The notes beneath the pieces are model-generated. The model was not told the origin of the DNA and made no database searches. It saw nothing but the letters and a program-made list of their open reading frames with translations. From an uncultured Lachnospiraceae bacterium (GTDB lineage Bacteria; Bacillota; Clostridia; Lachnospirales; Lachnospiraceae): a stretch of DNA of 64,000 nucleotides. The position numbers and the translations under genes are program-made. Below, piece after piece: positions 42,581 through 50,460 of the stretch. Where the stretch lies: the NCBI GenBank assembly GCA_947566645.1, contig CANOKL010000002.1:124001-188000 (forward strand), written 5' to 3'. Each line of letters starts with the position of its first letter. Position 1 is the first letter of the stretch.

Positions 42581-44089
42581 TTATATACCTTTTCCATTGA
42601 AAAATACAGTCTTTTTTTCACTCTTATTTTTTTCATATTTTGCTTCATAGGTTGCCTGGATAGAAAGTTTCTGGAATACCTTCATGTCTACGGAACTCAG
42701 CATGACGGATGTATGGACCTGGCAGCCCATAAGCTTCGGCAGCTGGTCAAGAGCCTTCTGTGCGTCAGGATCTGAGGCGGCGCTGACAGACAGTGCAATG
42801 AGCACTTCGTCTGTGTGAAGCCTTGGATTCTGGCTCCCCAGGTACTGTGTCTTCAGCTTTTGTATTGGTTCGATGGCCTCTGGTGAAATGACATGCTGCT
42901 CATGGTCAATCTGTGCAAGCTCTTTTAGGGTATTCAGAAGAAGAGCCGCGGAAGCGCCGAGGAGCGGGGAGGTTTTTCCTGTAATAATGCGTCCGTCGTG
43001 AAGCTCAAGGGCAGCGGAGGGCCCCCCGGATTCCTTCTCACGCTTCAGGGCGGCATCAACAACCGGACGGTCGTGGACCGTTACGCCTGCCTGATTCATG
43101 AGCATCTCCAGCTTGCAGACTTCTTCGTCAGGGCATGTCCCTGTCAGGAGGCGCCTGAGAGAGGTATAATATCTCCGGATAATCTCCTGGCGGGAGGCAG
43201 TCTTGCAGACCTCGTCATTGCAGATACAGTTTCCAGCCATATTTACCCCCATGTCAGTGGGAGATTTGTAGGGACTGCTTCCGTAGATGCGTTCAAAGAT
43301 TGCGCTCAGTACGGGGAAGATCTCTACGTCCCGGTTGTAATTCACAGTCATTTCCCCGTATGCCTCCAGATGGAAGGGGTCAATCATATTGACATCATTA
43401 AGGTCTGCGGTAGCAGCCTCATAGGCGAGGTTGACCGGATGCTTCAGCGGGATATTCCAGATGGGAAAGGTCTCAAATTTCGCGTAGCCTGCATGAATCC
43501 CCCTCTTGTGTTCATGATAGAGCTGGGACAGGCAGACTGCCATCTTTCCGCTTCCAGGTCCAGGTGCAGTGACAACGACAAGAGGGCGCGAGGTCTTTAT
43601 ATAGTCATTTTTTCCATAACCCTCATTACTGACAATGACTGGAATGTTTGTCGGATAGCCGGGAATGGGATAGTGGCGGTAAACTTTGATTTTCATTTTC
43701 TCCAGGCGCTTTTTAAAGAGCCGGGCACTTTCCTGGCCGCTGTATTTTGTTATGACAACGCTGCCCACATAGAGCCCCTGTTCCCGGTAAATATCCATAA
43801 GCCGCAGGACATCGGAATCATAAGTGATTCCCAGGTCTCCTCTGATCTTGTTCCGCTCAATGTCCTCTGCATTAATTACGATTACAATCTCCGCCTGGTC
43901 AGACAGCTGACGGAGCATGCGCAGTTTACTGTCCGGCTGAAACCCGGGAAGAACCCGTGAGGCATGGTAGTCGTCAAAGAGCTTGCCTCCAAATTCCAGA
44001 TACAGCTTATTATCAAAGTGGCTGATACGTTCTTTAATGTGTGATGACTGCATTTTAAGATATTTGTCATTATCAAATCCGGTTTTCAT
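42581..44089 (-). CDS. DUF1846 family protein, 502 aa
   Basis: The sequence follows the DUF1846 family throughout (MKTGFDNDKYLKMQSSHIKE, KMAVCLSQLYHEHKRGIHAGYAKFETFPIWNIPLKHPVN). Members are widespread in Firmicutes and lack a confirmed function; the KMAVCLSQ region with PGPGSG looks like a nucleotide-binding loop. The ATG at 44089 is preferred because GAGGGAG lies about 11 nt upstream; an in-frame ATG at 44107 overlaps that site. Confidence 0.9.
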   Translation of the reverse strand: MKTGFDNDKYLKMQSSHIKERISHFDNKLYLEFGGKLFDDYHASRVLPGFQPDSKLRMLRQLSDQAEIVIVINAEDIERNKIRGDLGITYDSDVLRLMDIYREQGLYVGSVVITKYSGQESARLFKKRLEKMKIKVYRHYPIPGYPTNIPVIVSNEGYGKNDYIKTSRPLVVVTAPGPGSGKMAVCLSQLYHEHKRGIHAGYAKFETFPIWNIPLKHPVNLAYEAATADLNDVNMIDPFHLEAYGEMTVNYNRDVEIFPVLSAIFERIYGSSPYKSPTDMGVNMAGNCICNDEVCKTASRQEIIRRYYTSLRRLLTGTCPDEEVCKLEMLMNQAGVTVHDRPVVDAALKREKESGGPSAALELHDGRIITGKTSPLLGASAALLLNTLKELAQIDHEQHVISPEAIEPIQKLKTQYLGSQNPRLHTDEVLIALSVSAASDPDAQKALDQLPKLMGCQVHTSVMLSSVDMKVFQKLSIQATYEAKYEKNKSEKKTVFFNGKGI

Positions 44090-44287
44090 AAAAAAGATCT
44101 CCCTCATATGTATTTGAAATTTTTAAATTTTAGCATCTGTTCAGAATCCTTATAGAAAGGTACAGAAACAGCGTCTTAAAATAAAAGTATACTACATGAA
44201 CCGGGAAATTTACAACTATAACAGCTGAATTCTTAAAAATCTATAAATTGCATAAAATAAACTTGATATAAGAGTAAAAAATTCAAT

Positions 44288-44333
44288 GGAAATCAATGTT
44301 TTTGTTGATTTCCCCGGATGCTGTCCGTATAAT
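44288..44333 (+). promoter_or_regulatory. ftsH promoter with overlapping palindromic operator
   Basis: TTGATT (44305-44310), 17 bases, TATAAT (44328-44333) makes a good promoter about 25 bases upstream of the ftsH ribosome site. A perfect 9-bp inverted repeat, GGAAATCAA (44288-44296) and TTGATTTCC (44305-44313), overlaps the -35 box with an 8-nt spacer. It does not match the CIRCE or CtsR consensus. A dedicated regulator is inferred. Confidence 0.65.
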
Positions 44334-44359
44334 ATAAGGAGTGATACAGGAGGAGAAAG

Positions 44360-46255
44360 ATGGACAACCAGAATAATAGAAATAATAAGGACCCTAATAA
44401 AAATAATAAGCAGGGGTTCTCTTTTGTCATTATAGTCACAATACTTACTGCGATGATGGTATTTGCCCTCTATCAGTTCCAGGGCTTTGGAAAAGAAGAG
44501 GAGGAGATCAGCTACAACGAGTTCCTCAAGATGATTGAGGACAGGAAGGTGGATTCCGTAGAGGTGCGCAGCGACCGTATTGTAATTACTGCAAAGAAGG
44601 AGAAGGGAGCGCGTACAGCGAAGGAATACTATACCGGAGTGATCAGGGACGATACTCTGTCGAATAAGCTGTACAAGGCGGGTGTGGAATATAAGCAGCA
44701 CATTCCGGATACATCCTCCATGGTTGTGGCGCAGATGATCTCGTATTTCCTTCCGGTGGTGCTGCTTGTGGGCATGATCGTATGGATGACGAGGCGGATG
44801 TCAAAGGGCGGCGGTCTCATGGGCGTTGGAAAGAGCAACGCCAAGATGTATGTAGAGAAGCAGACCGGCGTGACCTTTAAGGATGTTGCCGGACAGGATG
44901 AGGCAAAAGAATCACTGCAGGAGGTTGTGGATTTTCTGCACAATCCGGGAAAATATACGAGTGTGGGCGCCAAGCTTCCAAAAGGAGCGCTTCTTGTAGG
45001 CCCGCCCGGAACAGGTAAGACGCTTCTTGCCAAAGCGGTAGCAGGAGAGGCCGGTGTGCCGTTCTTTTCTCTGTCGGGATCTGCATTTGTAGAGATGTAT
45101 GTAGGCGTCGGGGCTTCCAGAGTCCGCGACCTGTTTAAGCAGGCACAGCAGATGGCGCCATGTATTATATTCATTGATGAGATTGATGCAATCGGAAAGA
45201 GCCGTGACAATCAGCTTGGAGGCAATGATGAGAGAGAACAGACTCTGAATCAGCTTCTGGCAGAGATGGACGGATTCGAAAGTAATAAGGGACTTGTGCT
45301 TCTGGCGGCAACGAACCGGCCAGAGATTCTGGATCCGGCTCTTCTTAGGCCAGGACGCTTTGACAGGCGGATTATTGTAGAAAAACCGGATCTTAAAGGG
45401 CGCGTGGATGTGCTTAAGGTGCATTCTAAGGATGTGAAGATGGACGAGACGGTAGACCTGGATGCGATTGCCCTTGCAACCTCAGGCGCCGTTGGCTCTG
45501 ATCTTGCCAATATGATTAATGAGGCAGCGATCAATGCTGTTAAGCATGGAAGAAATGCAGTCTGCCAGAGCGACCTCTTTGAAGCAGTAGAGGTAGTGCT
45601 TGTGGGAAAAGAGAAGAAGGACCGCATCATGAGCCAGGAGGAGCGACGGATTGTATCCTACCATGAGGTTGGCCATGCCCTGGTCAGCGCTCTTCAAAAA
45701 GACGCAGAGCCGGTACAGAAGATTACCATTGTTCCAAGGACTATGGGTGCCCTTGGATATGTTATGCAGACGCCGGAGGAGGAAAAGTTCCTGAATACCA
45801 AGAAGGAACTGGAGGCTATGCTGATCGGCGCGCTCGCCGGGCGCGCGGCAGAGGAGATTGTGTTTGATACAGTCACAACAGGTGCGTCCAATGATATTGA
45901 GAAGGCGACAAAGATCGCAAGAGCTATGATTACCCAGTATGGTATGAGCGAGAAGTTCGGACTGATCGGACTGGAGTCCATCCAGAACAGATATCTGGAC
46001 GGAAGGCCGGTAAGCAACTGCGGGCAGGCTACAGCGTCAGAGATCGACCAGGAGATTATGAAGATGCTGAAAGATGCCTATGAGGAGGCCAAGAGGCTGC
46101 TTTCCGAGCACAGATCATCTCTGGACAAGATCGCAGATTTCCTGATTGAGAAGGAGACGATCACAGGGAAGGAATTTATGAAAATCTTCCATGAGTCAGA
46201 GGGAATCGATCCCGAAGAAAAGAAAGAAACAGAAGAACGGATTGCCAAAAAGTAG
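44360..46255 (+). CDS. ftsH: ATP-dependent zinc metalloprotease FtsH
   Basis: The 631-aa protein has two membrane helices (about 21-40 and 126-143), Walker A GPPGTGKT (214-221), Walker B IIFIDEID (269-276) and the zinc site HEVGH (435-439). It degrades membrane and short-lived cytoplasmic proteins as a hexamer. AGGAGG precedes the ATG. The TAG stop is the first element of a GGGGACGGGG palindrome. uvrC follows after the palindrome. Confidence 0.97.
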   Translation: MDNQNNRNNKDPNKNNKQGFSFVIIVTILTAMMVFALYQFQGFGKEEEEISYNEFLKMIEDRKVDSVEVRSDRIVITAKKEKGARTAKEYYTGVIRDDTLSNKLYKAGVEYKQHIPDTSSMVVAQMISYFLPVVLLVGMIVWMTRRMSKGGGLMGVGKSNAKMYVEKQTGVTFKDVAGQDEAKESLQEVVDFLHNPGKYTSVGAKLPKGALLVGPPGTGKTLLAKAVAGEAGVPFFSLSGSAFVEMYVGVGASRVRDLFKQAQQMAPCIIFIDEIDAIGKSRDNQLGGNDEREQTLNQLLAEMDGFESNKGLVLLAATNRPEILDPALLRPGRFDRRIIVEKPDLKGRVDVLKVHSKDVKMDETVDLDAIALATSGAVGSDLANMINEAAINAVKHGRNAVCQSDLFEAVEVVLVGKEKKDRIMSQEERRIVSYHEVGHALVSALQKDAEPVQKITIVPRTMGALGYVMQTPEEEKFLNTKKELEAMLIGALAGRAAEEIVFDTVTTGASNDIEKATKIARAMITQYGMSEKFGLIGLESIQNRYLDGRPVSNCGQATASEIDQEIMKMLKDAYEEAKRLLSEHRSSLDKIADFLIEKETITGKEFMKIFHESEGIDPEEKKETEERIAKK

Positions 46256-46287
46256 GGGACGGGGCATTTTTAAAAATGCCCCGTCCC
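46255..46287. repeat. GGGGACGGGG palindrome, copy G
   Basis: GGGGACGGGGCATTTTT (46255-46271) and AAAAATGCCCCGTCCC (46272-46287) form a perfect hairpin that begins on the last base of the ftsH TAG stop. It lies 7 bases before the uvrC ribosome site. Confidence 0.92.
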
Positions 46288-46307
46288 TGATTTGCAAGGA
46301 GACCACG

Positions 46308-48179
46308 ATGTTTGATATTCAGGAGGAACTTAAAAAGCTTCCGGCAAGGCCCGGAGTATATATTATGCATGACGAGGCAGATCATATTATCTATGTAGGG
46401 AAGGCAGTCAGCCTTAAGAACCGTGTGCGCCAGTATTTTCAGAGCAGCAGGAATAAGGGTGTGAAGATTGAGCAGATGGTGACTCATATTACCCGCTTTG
46501 AATATATTGTGACAGATTCAGAGCTGGAGGCTCTTGTGCTGGAATGTAATCTGATTAAGGAGCACAGACCGAAATATAATACCATGCTTATGGATGATAA
46601 GGCATATCCATTTATTAAGGTGACAGTAGACGAGGCATTTCCGCGGATTATGCTGGCAAGGCAGATCGTGAAGGATAAGGCAAAGTATTTTGGCCCATAT
46701 ACGAGTGCAGGGGCAGTAAAGGATACGATTGAACTTATAAGGAAGCTCTATTATGTAAGAAGCTGCAACCGCCGTCTTCCGGCGGATACGGGAAAGGAGC
46801 GGCCCTGTCTGAATTATCATATTCATCAGTGTCTGGCACCGTGCCAGGGGTATATTTCACAGGAGGAGTACCGGAATTCGATTGAGGAGGTTATCCAGTT
46901 TCTGAATGGGAACTATGACCTGATCTTAAAGGAGCTTGGGGAGAAGATGAAAGCAGCCTCAGAGGCGCTGGAATTCGAGAAGGCGATTGAATACAGGGAA
47001 CTCCTTGGGAGTGTGAAAAAGATTGCACAGAAGCAGAAGATTACGGATACGGCGGGAGATGACAGGGATATTCTGGCAGTGGCCTTCGATCAGGATGATG
47101 CGGTTGTCCAGGTCTTTTTTATCCGGGGCGGACGTCTGATTGGAAGAGATCATTTTTATCTCAGGATTACACAAGGGGAGACAGCCGGGGAGATTCTTTC
47201 CAGCTTTATCAAGCAGTTTTATGCCGGGACGCCTTATATTCCCGGGCGGCTTATGCTGCAGGAGGAGATCGAGGACCGGGAGCTGATTGAGGAGTGGCTT
47301 ACGAAAAAGAGGGAGCATAAGGTTCATCTTCATGTGCCGAAGAAGGGGACAAAGGAAAAGCTGGTGGAACTTGCGCAGAAAAATGCTGCCCTGGTTCTGA
47401 GCACGGATAAGGAGAGGCTTAAGAGAGAAGAGGGACGTACCATTGGTGCAGTAAAGGAACTGGAGAGCATGCTTGGATTAAAGGGGGTTGTGCGTATGGA
47501 GGCATACGACATCTCGAATACCAACGGCTTTGCCTCAGTCGGTTCCATGGTTGTTTACGAGAGGGGTAAACCGAAGCGCAACGACTATCGTAAGTTTAAG
47601 ATTAAAGGAGTGAAGGGGGCAAATGACTATGCCAGCCTGGAGGAAGTTCTCACCCGCCGTTTCCTTCATGGCCTGGAGGACCGGAAGGCCGGGAAGGAGC
47701 TGGGAGGATTCCGTGAATTCCCGGATCTGATTCTTATGGACGGAGGAAAGGGACAGGTCAATGTAGCGCTGGAGGTATTAGGTCAGCTCGGGCTGCCGAT
47801 TCCGGTATGTGGAATGGTAAAGGATGACAATCACCGGACGAGAGGGCTGTATTATGAAAATGAAGAGCTTCCAATTGATAAGAATTCAGAGTGCTTCCGG
47901 CTGATTACAAGGATTCAGGACGAAGCGCACCGGTTTGCGATTACCTTCCACAGAGATTTAAGAAGTAAGGGACAGGTACATTCCGTGCTGGATGATATTC
48001 CAGGAGTAGGGCCTGCAAGGAGGAAGGATCTGATGCGTCATTTTGAAAATATTGAGGCGATTAAAAATGCATCCGTGGAGGAACTTAAGGCACTCCCCTC
48101 CATGAATGAAAAATCCGCGGGTGATGTATATAATTTTTTCCATTCCTGTGGTATAATAGAGGACAACAGAGAGCTTTGA
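46308..48179 (+). CDS. uvrC: Excinuclease ABC subunit C
   Basis: The 623-aa protein has the N-terminal GIY-YIG nuclease ([19 protein letters not shown]), a UVR domain ([12 protein letters not shown] near 200-235), the central RNase H-like nuclease ([16 protein letters not shown]) and C-terminal helix-hairpin-helix ([12 protein letters not shown]). It makes both incisions in nucleotide excision repair. AAGGAGACC precedes the ATG at 46308; the longer frame upstream only reads through the palindrome. Confidence 0.96.
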   Translation: MFDIQEELKKLPARPGVYIMHDEADHIIYVGKAVSLKNRVRQYFQSSRNKGVKIEQMVTHITRFEYIVTDSELEALVLECNLIKEHRPKYNTMLMDDKAYPFIKVTVDEAFPRIMLARQIVKDKAKYFGPYTSAGAVKDTIELIRKLYYVRSCNRRLPADTGKERPCLNYHIHQCLAPCQGYISQEEYRNSIEEVIQFLNGNYDLILKELGEKMKAASEALEFEKAIEYRELLGSVKKIAQKQKITDTAGDDRDILAVAFDQDDAVVQVFFIRGGRLIGRDHFYLRITQGETAGEILSSFIKQFYAGTPYIPGRLMLQEEIEDRELIEEWLTKKREHKVHLHVPKKGTKEKLVELAQKNAALVLSTDKERLKREEGRTIGAVKELESMLGLKGVVRMEAYDISNTNGFASVGSMVVYERGKPKRNDYRKFKIKGVKGANDYASLEEVLTRRFLHGLEDRKAGKELGGFREFPDLILMDGGKGQVNVALEVLGQLGLPIPVCGMVKDDNHRTRGLYYENEELPIDKNSECFRLITRIQDEAHRFAITFHRDLRSKGQVHSVLDDIPGVGPARRKDLMRHFENIEAIKNASVEELKALPSMNEKSAGDVYNFFHSCGIIEDNREL

Positions 48180-48267
48180 TCATGTCAGAGGGTGTTTGAC
48201 GCAGGCACGGACAGGGAAGTCTGTGCCCGGCAAAGCATCAGACAGAAGAAAGAGGAAGGAGACAGAT

Positions 48268-49197
48268 ATGGCATCAGGCAAGGTTGAAATGAAAATTGTG
48301 GTTGAGAGAATGAATCTGAAGAATCTCACCCCGGATTTGGATTATAAAGGAAAAGAGGTCGTGATTCCCGACATTAACAGGCCGGCGCTTCCTCTTACAG
48401 GATTTTTTGAAAATTTCGAGGCCAGGAGGGTGCAGATCATTGGCTATGCAGAGCATAGTTATCTGGAAACATTAAGTGATGAAAGAAAAGAAGCCATCTA
48501 TGATCAGTTTTTTACAGAGGAGATACCGTGCATTATTTTCTGCAGATCCCTTGAACCAGATGCCGCGATGATCAGAAAGGCAGTGGAAAAGAATGTTCCA
48601 ATCTTTTCCACCGAGATTCATACATCAGAATTTTCTGCAGAGATTATCAGGTGGCTGAATGTGGCGCTTGCCCCATGTATTTCCATTCATGGCGTGCTGG
48701 TGGATGTATATGGCGTCGGAGTCCTGATTATGGGAGAGAGCGGAATCGGAAAGAGTGAGGCAGCTCTGGAGCTGATTAAAAGAGGACACCGCCTTGTCAG
48801 TGACGACGTAGTGGAGATCAGGAAGGTGAGTGATGAGACGCTGGTAGGCAGCGCGCCTGATATTACGAGGCACTTTATTGAGCTTCGCGGAATCGGTATT
48901 GTGGATGTGAAGACACTGTTTGGCGTACAGAGCGTCAGGGAAACCCAGAATATTGATCTTGTGATTACACTGGAGGACTGGGACAGGGAAAAGGAATATG
49001 ACAGGCTTGGCCTGGAGGAGCAGCGCACGGAATTCCTTGGAAACAGCGTTATCTGTCACCGGATACCGATCCGCCCGGGCCGGAACCTGGCGATTATTGT
49101 AGAGACAGCTGCAATCAATCACAGGCAGAAAAAGATGGGATACAATGCAGCCCAGGAACTCTACAAACGTGTACAGAGGAACCTGACAAAGAAATAA
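48268..49197 (+). CDS. hprK: HPr kinase/phosphorylase
   Basis: The 309-aa protein has Walker A GESGIGKS at 156-163 and the HprK signature region ELRGIGIVDVKTLFG, with the catalytic His near residue 141. It phosphorylates HPr at Ser46 to drive carbon catabolite repression through CcpA. AAGGAGACAG precedes the ATG at 48268; an upstream in-frame start at 48196 is not supported. It is followed by glcK 14 bases later, grouping sugar-sensing functions. Confidence 0.95.
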   Translation: MASGKVEMKIVVERMNLKNLTPDLDYKGKEVVIPDINRPALPLTGFFENFEARRVQIIGYAEHSYLETLSDERKEAIYDQFFTEEIPCIIFCRSLEPDAAMIRKAVEKNVPIFSTEIHTSEFSAEIIRWLNVALAPCISIHGVLVDVYGVGVLIMGESGIGKSEAALELIKRGHRLVSDDVVEIRKVSDETLVGSAPDITRHFIELRGIGIVDVKTLFGVQSVRETQNIDLVITLEDWDREKEYDRLGLEEQRTEFLGNSVICHRIPIRPGRNLAIIVETAAINHRQKKMGYNAAQELYKRVQRNLTKK

Positions 49198-49211
49198 AGG
49201 AGGAAGAAAGG

Positions 49212-50150
49212 ATGAAATATTGCTTTGGAGTAGATGTAGGAGGGACAAGCGTAAAGCTTGGCCTCTTTACGACAGATGGGGAGATACTGGACAAATGGGA
49301 GATCCCTACACGGAAGGAAAATAAAGGAGAGGCGATCTTACCGGATATTGCAAAGTCACTGGGGAAGAAGATCGAGGACAGGCAGATTGATAAGGGAGAG
49401 ATTAAAGGAATCGGGATCGGCATCCCTGCGCCGGTGACAGGAGACGGAATTGTAAAGAATACAGCAAATCTCTGCTGGGGCTATAAAGAGGTTAACCGGG
49501 AGTTAAGAGAGCTTACCGGGCTTGATGTACAGGCAGGGAATGATGCAAATCTCGCAGCTCTTGGAGAGATGTGGCTTGGTGCAGGCAAGGGTCAGAAAAA
49601 TATGATCATGGTCACACTGGGGACCGGAGTCGGCGGCGGCGCGATCCTGGATGGAAGAGCACTGGTTGGTGCAAACGGTGCTTCTGCAGAGATCGGGCAT
49701 GTGTGTGTAAACTATCATGAGACCAAAAAGTGCGGCTGCGGAAAAACCGGATGCCTGGAACAATACGCATCTGCAACCGGAATTGCAAGGCTTGCAAGGA
49801 TGCGTCTGGCATGGGACGAAGAGCCATCCATATTAAGAGACCAGAAAAAGCTTGATGCCAAGGCAGTATTTGATGCACTGAAGGAAGGCGATGCAGTAGC
49901 AGAGGAGATTGTGGAGCAGTTTGCCGCATACCTGGGGCATGGACTTGCTAATGTGGCGATTATTGTGGATCCAGCGGTAATTGTCATCGGCGGCGGGGTA
50001 TCCAAGGCAGGGGATATTCTGATTCCTTATATAAAGAAATACTTCCTGGAAAAGGCATTTTTCGCCAACACAGAGACAGAGTTCATGATTGCACAGCTTG
50101 ATAACGATGCAGGAATCTGCGGAGCCGCAAAGTTAATGATTGATAAGTAG
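49212..50150 (+). CDS. glcK: ROK family glucokinase, 312 aa
   Basis: The phosphate-binding loop FGVDVGGTSVKLG starts the protein; GNDAN (catalytic D111) and the ROK zinc motif (H163, then CGCGKTGC with C174, C176, C181) follow. It phosphorylates glucose to glucose 6-phosphate for sugars entering outside the PTS. AAGGAGG precedes the ATG. A strong terminator follows. Confidence 0.94.
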   Translation: MKYCFGVDVGGTSVKLGLFTTDGEILDKWEIPTRKENKGEAILPDIAKSLGKKIEDRQIDKGEIKGIGIGIPAPVTGDGIVKNTANLCWGYKEVNRELRELTGLDVQAGNDANLAALGEMWLGAGKGQKNMIMVTLGTGVGGGAILDGRALVGANGASAEIGHVCVNYHETKKCGCGKTGCLEQYASATGIARLARMRLAWDEEPSILRDQKKLDAKAVFDALKEGDAVAEEIVEQFAAYLGHGLANVAIIVDPAVIVIGGGVSKAGDILIPYIKKYFLEKAFFANTETEFMIAQLDNDAGICGAAKLMIDK

Positions 50151-50162
50151 AAAGAATGGATG

Positions 50163-50195
50163 AAAAACCCCCGGACATAAAGTCCGGGGGTTTTT
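50163..50195. terminator. Bidirectional terminator between glcK and PBP1A
   Basis: AAAAACCCCCGGAC (50163-50176) and GTCCGGGGGTTTTT (50182-50195) form a perfect 14-bp stem with a 5-nt loop and T runs on both strands. Confidence 0.95.
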
Positions 50196-50442
50196 CCATC
50201 TGTGCGGTTGTTATATCGTTCAGGGGACGGAAGCTGGGAGATGCCCTTCCTAACACAGACTGGGCAACACTCCGGCGAACTAACCCCTAACTCCGGCTAA
50301 GAATCTCAGGAATGCCTTCGATTCTAAGTCTCCGTAAGGGGTGGATTTCGCCTCCGTTAAAGACGCCCCCGATGTCTGCTTATAGGAAGGGCATCTCCCA
50401 ACTTCCTGTGCACTGGAAACGGATTTTCAACCGCACAGATGG
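50196..50442. repeat. Long rod-like inverted repeat 1
   Basis: The 247-base interval is closed by a perfect 15-bp stem (50196-50210 with 50428-50442). Inside lie GGAAG/CTTCC (50229, 50402), a perfect 18-bp stem (50235-50252 with 50383-50400), CAGAC/GTCTG, then GGCGAA/TTCGCC, ACCCCT/AGGGGT and AGAATC/GATTCT up to an apical loop near 50308-50320. An asymmetric internal loop lies about midway. No coding frame is convincing. It could be a structured RNA of 6S-like shape, a 3'-UTR element or a palindromic mobile element. The plus strand has GATTTTTTG just after it. Confidence 0.8.
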
Positions 50443-50460
50443 GATTTTTTGTGCTTCAAA

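Noticed and set aside
42998..43960. Plus-strand 320-aa open frame
   Set aside because: It is antisense to the DUF1846 gene and looks like a codon-bias shadow.
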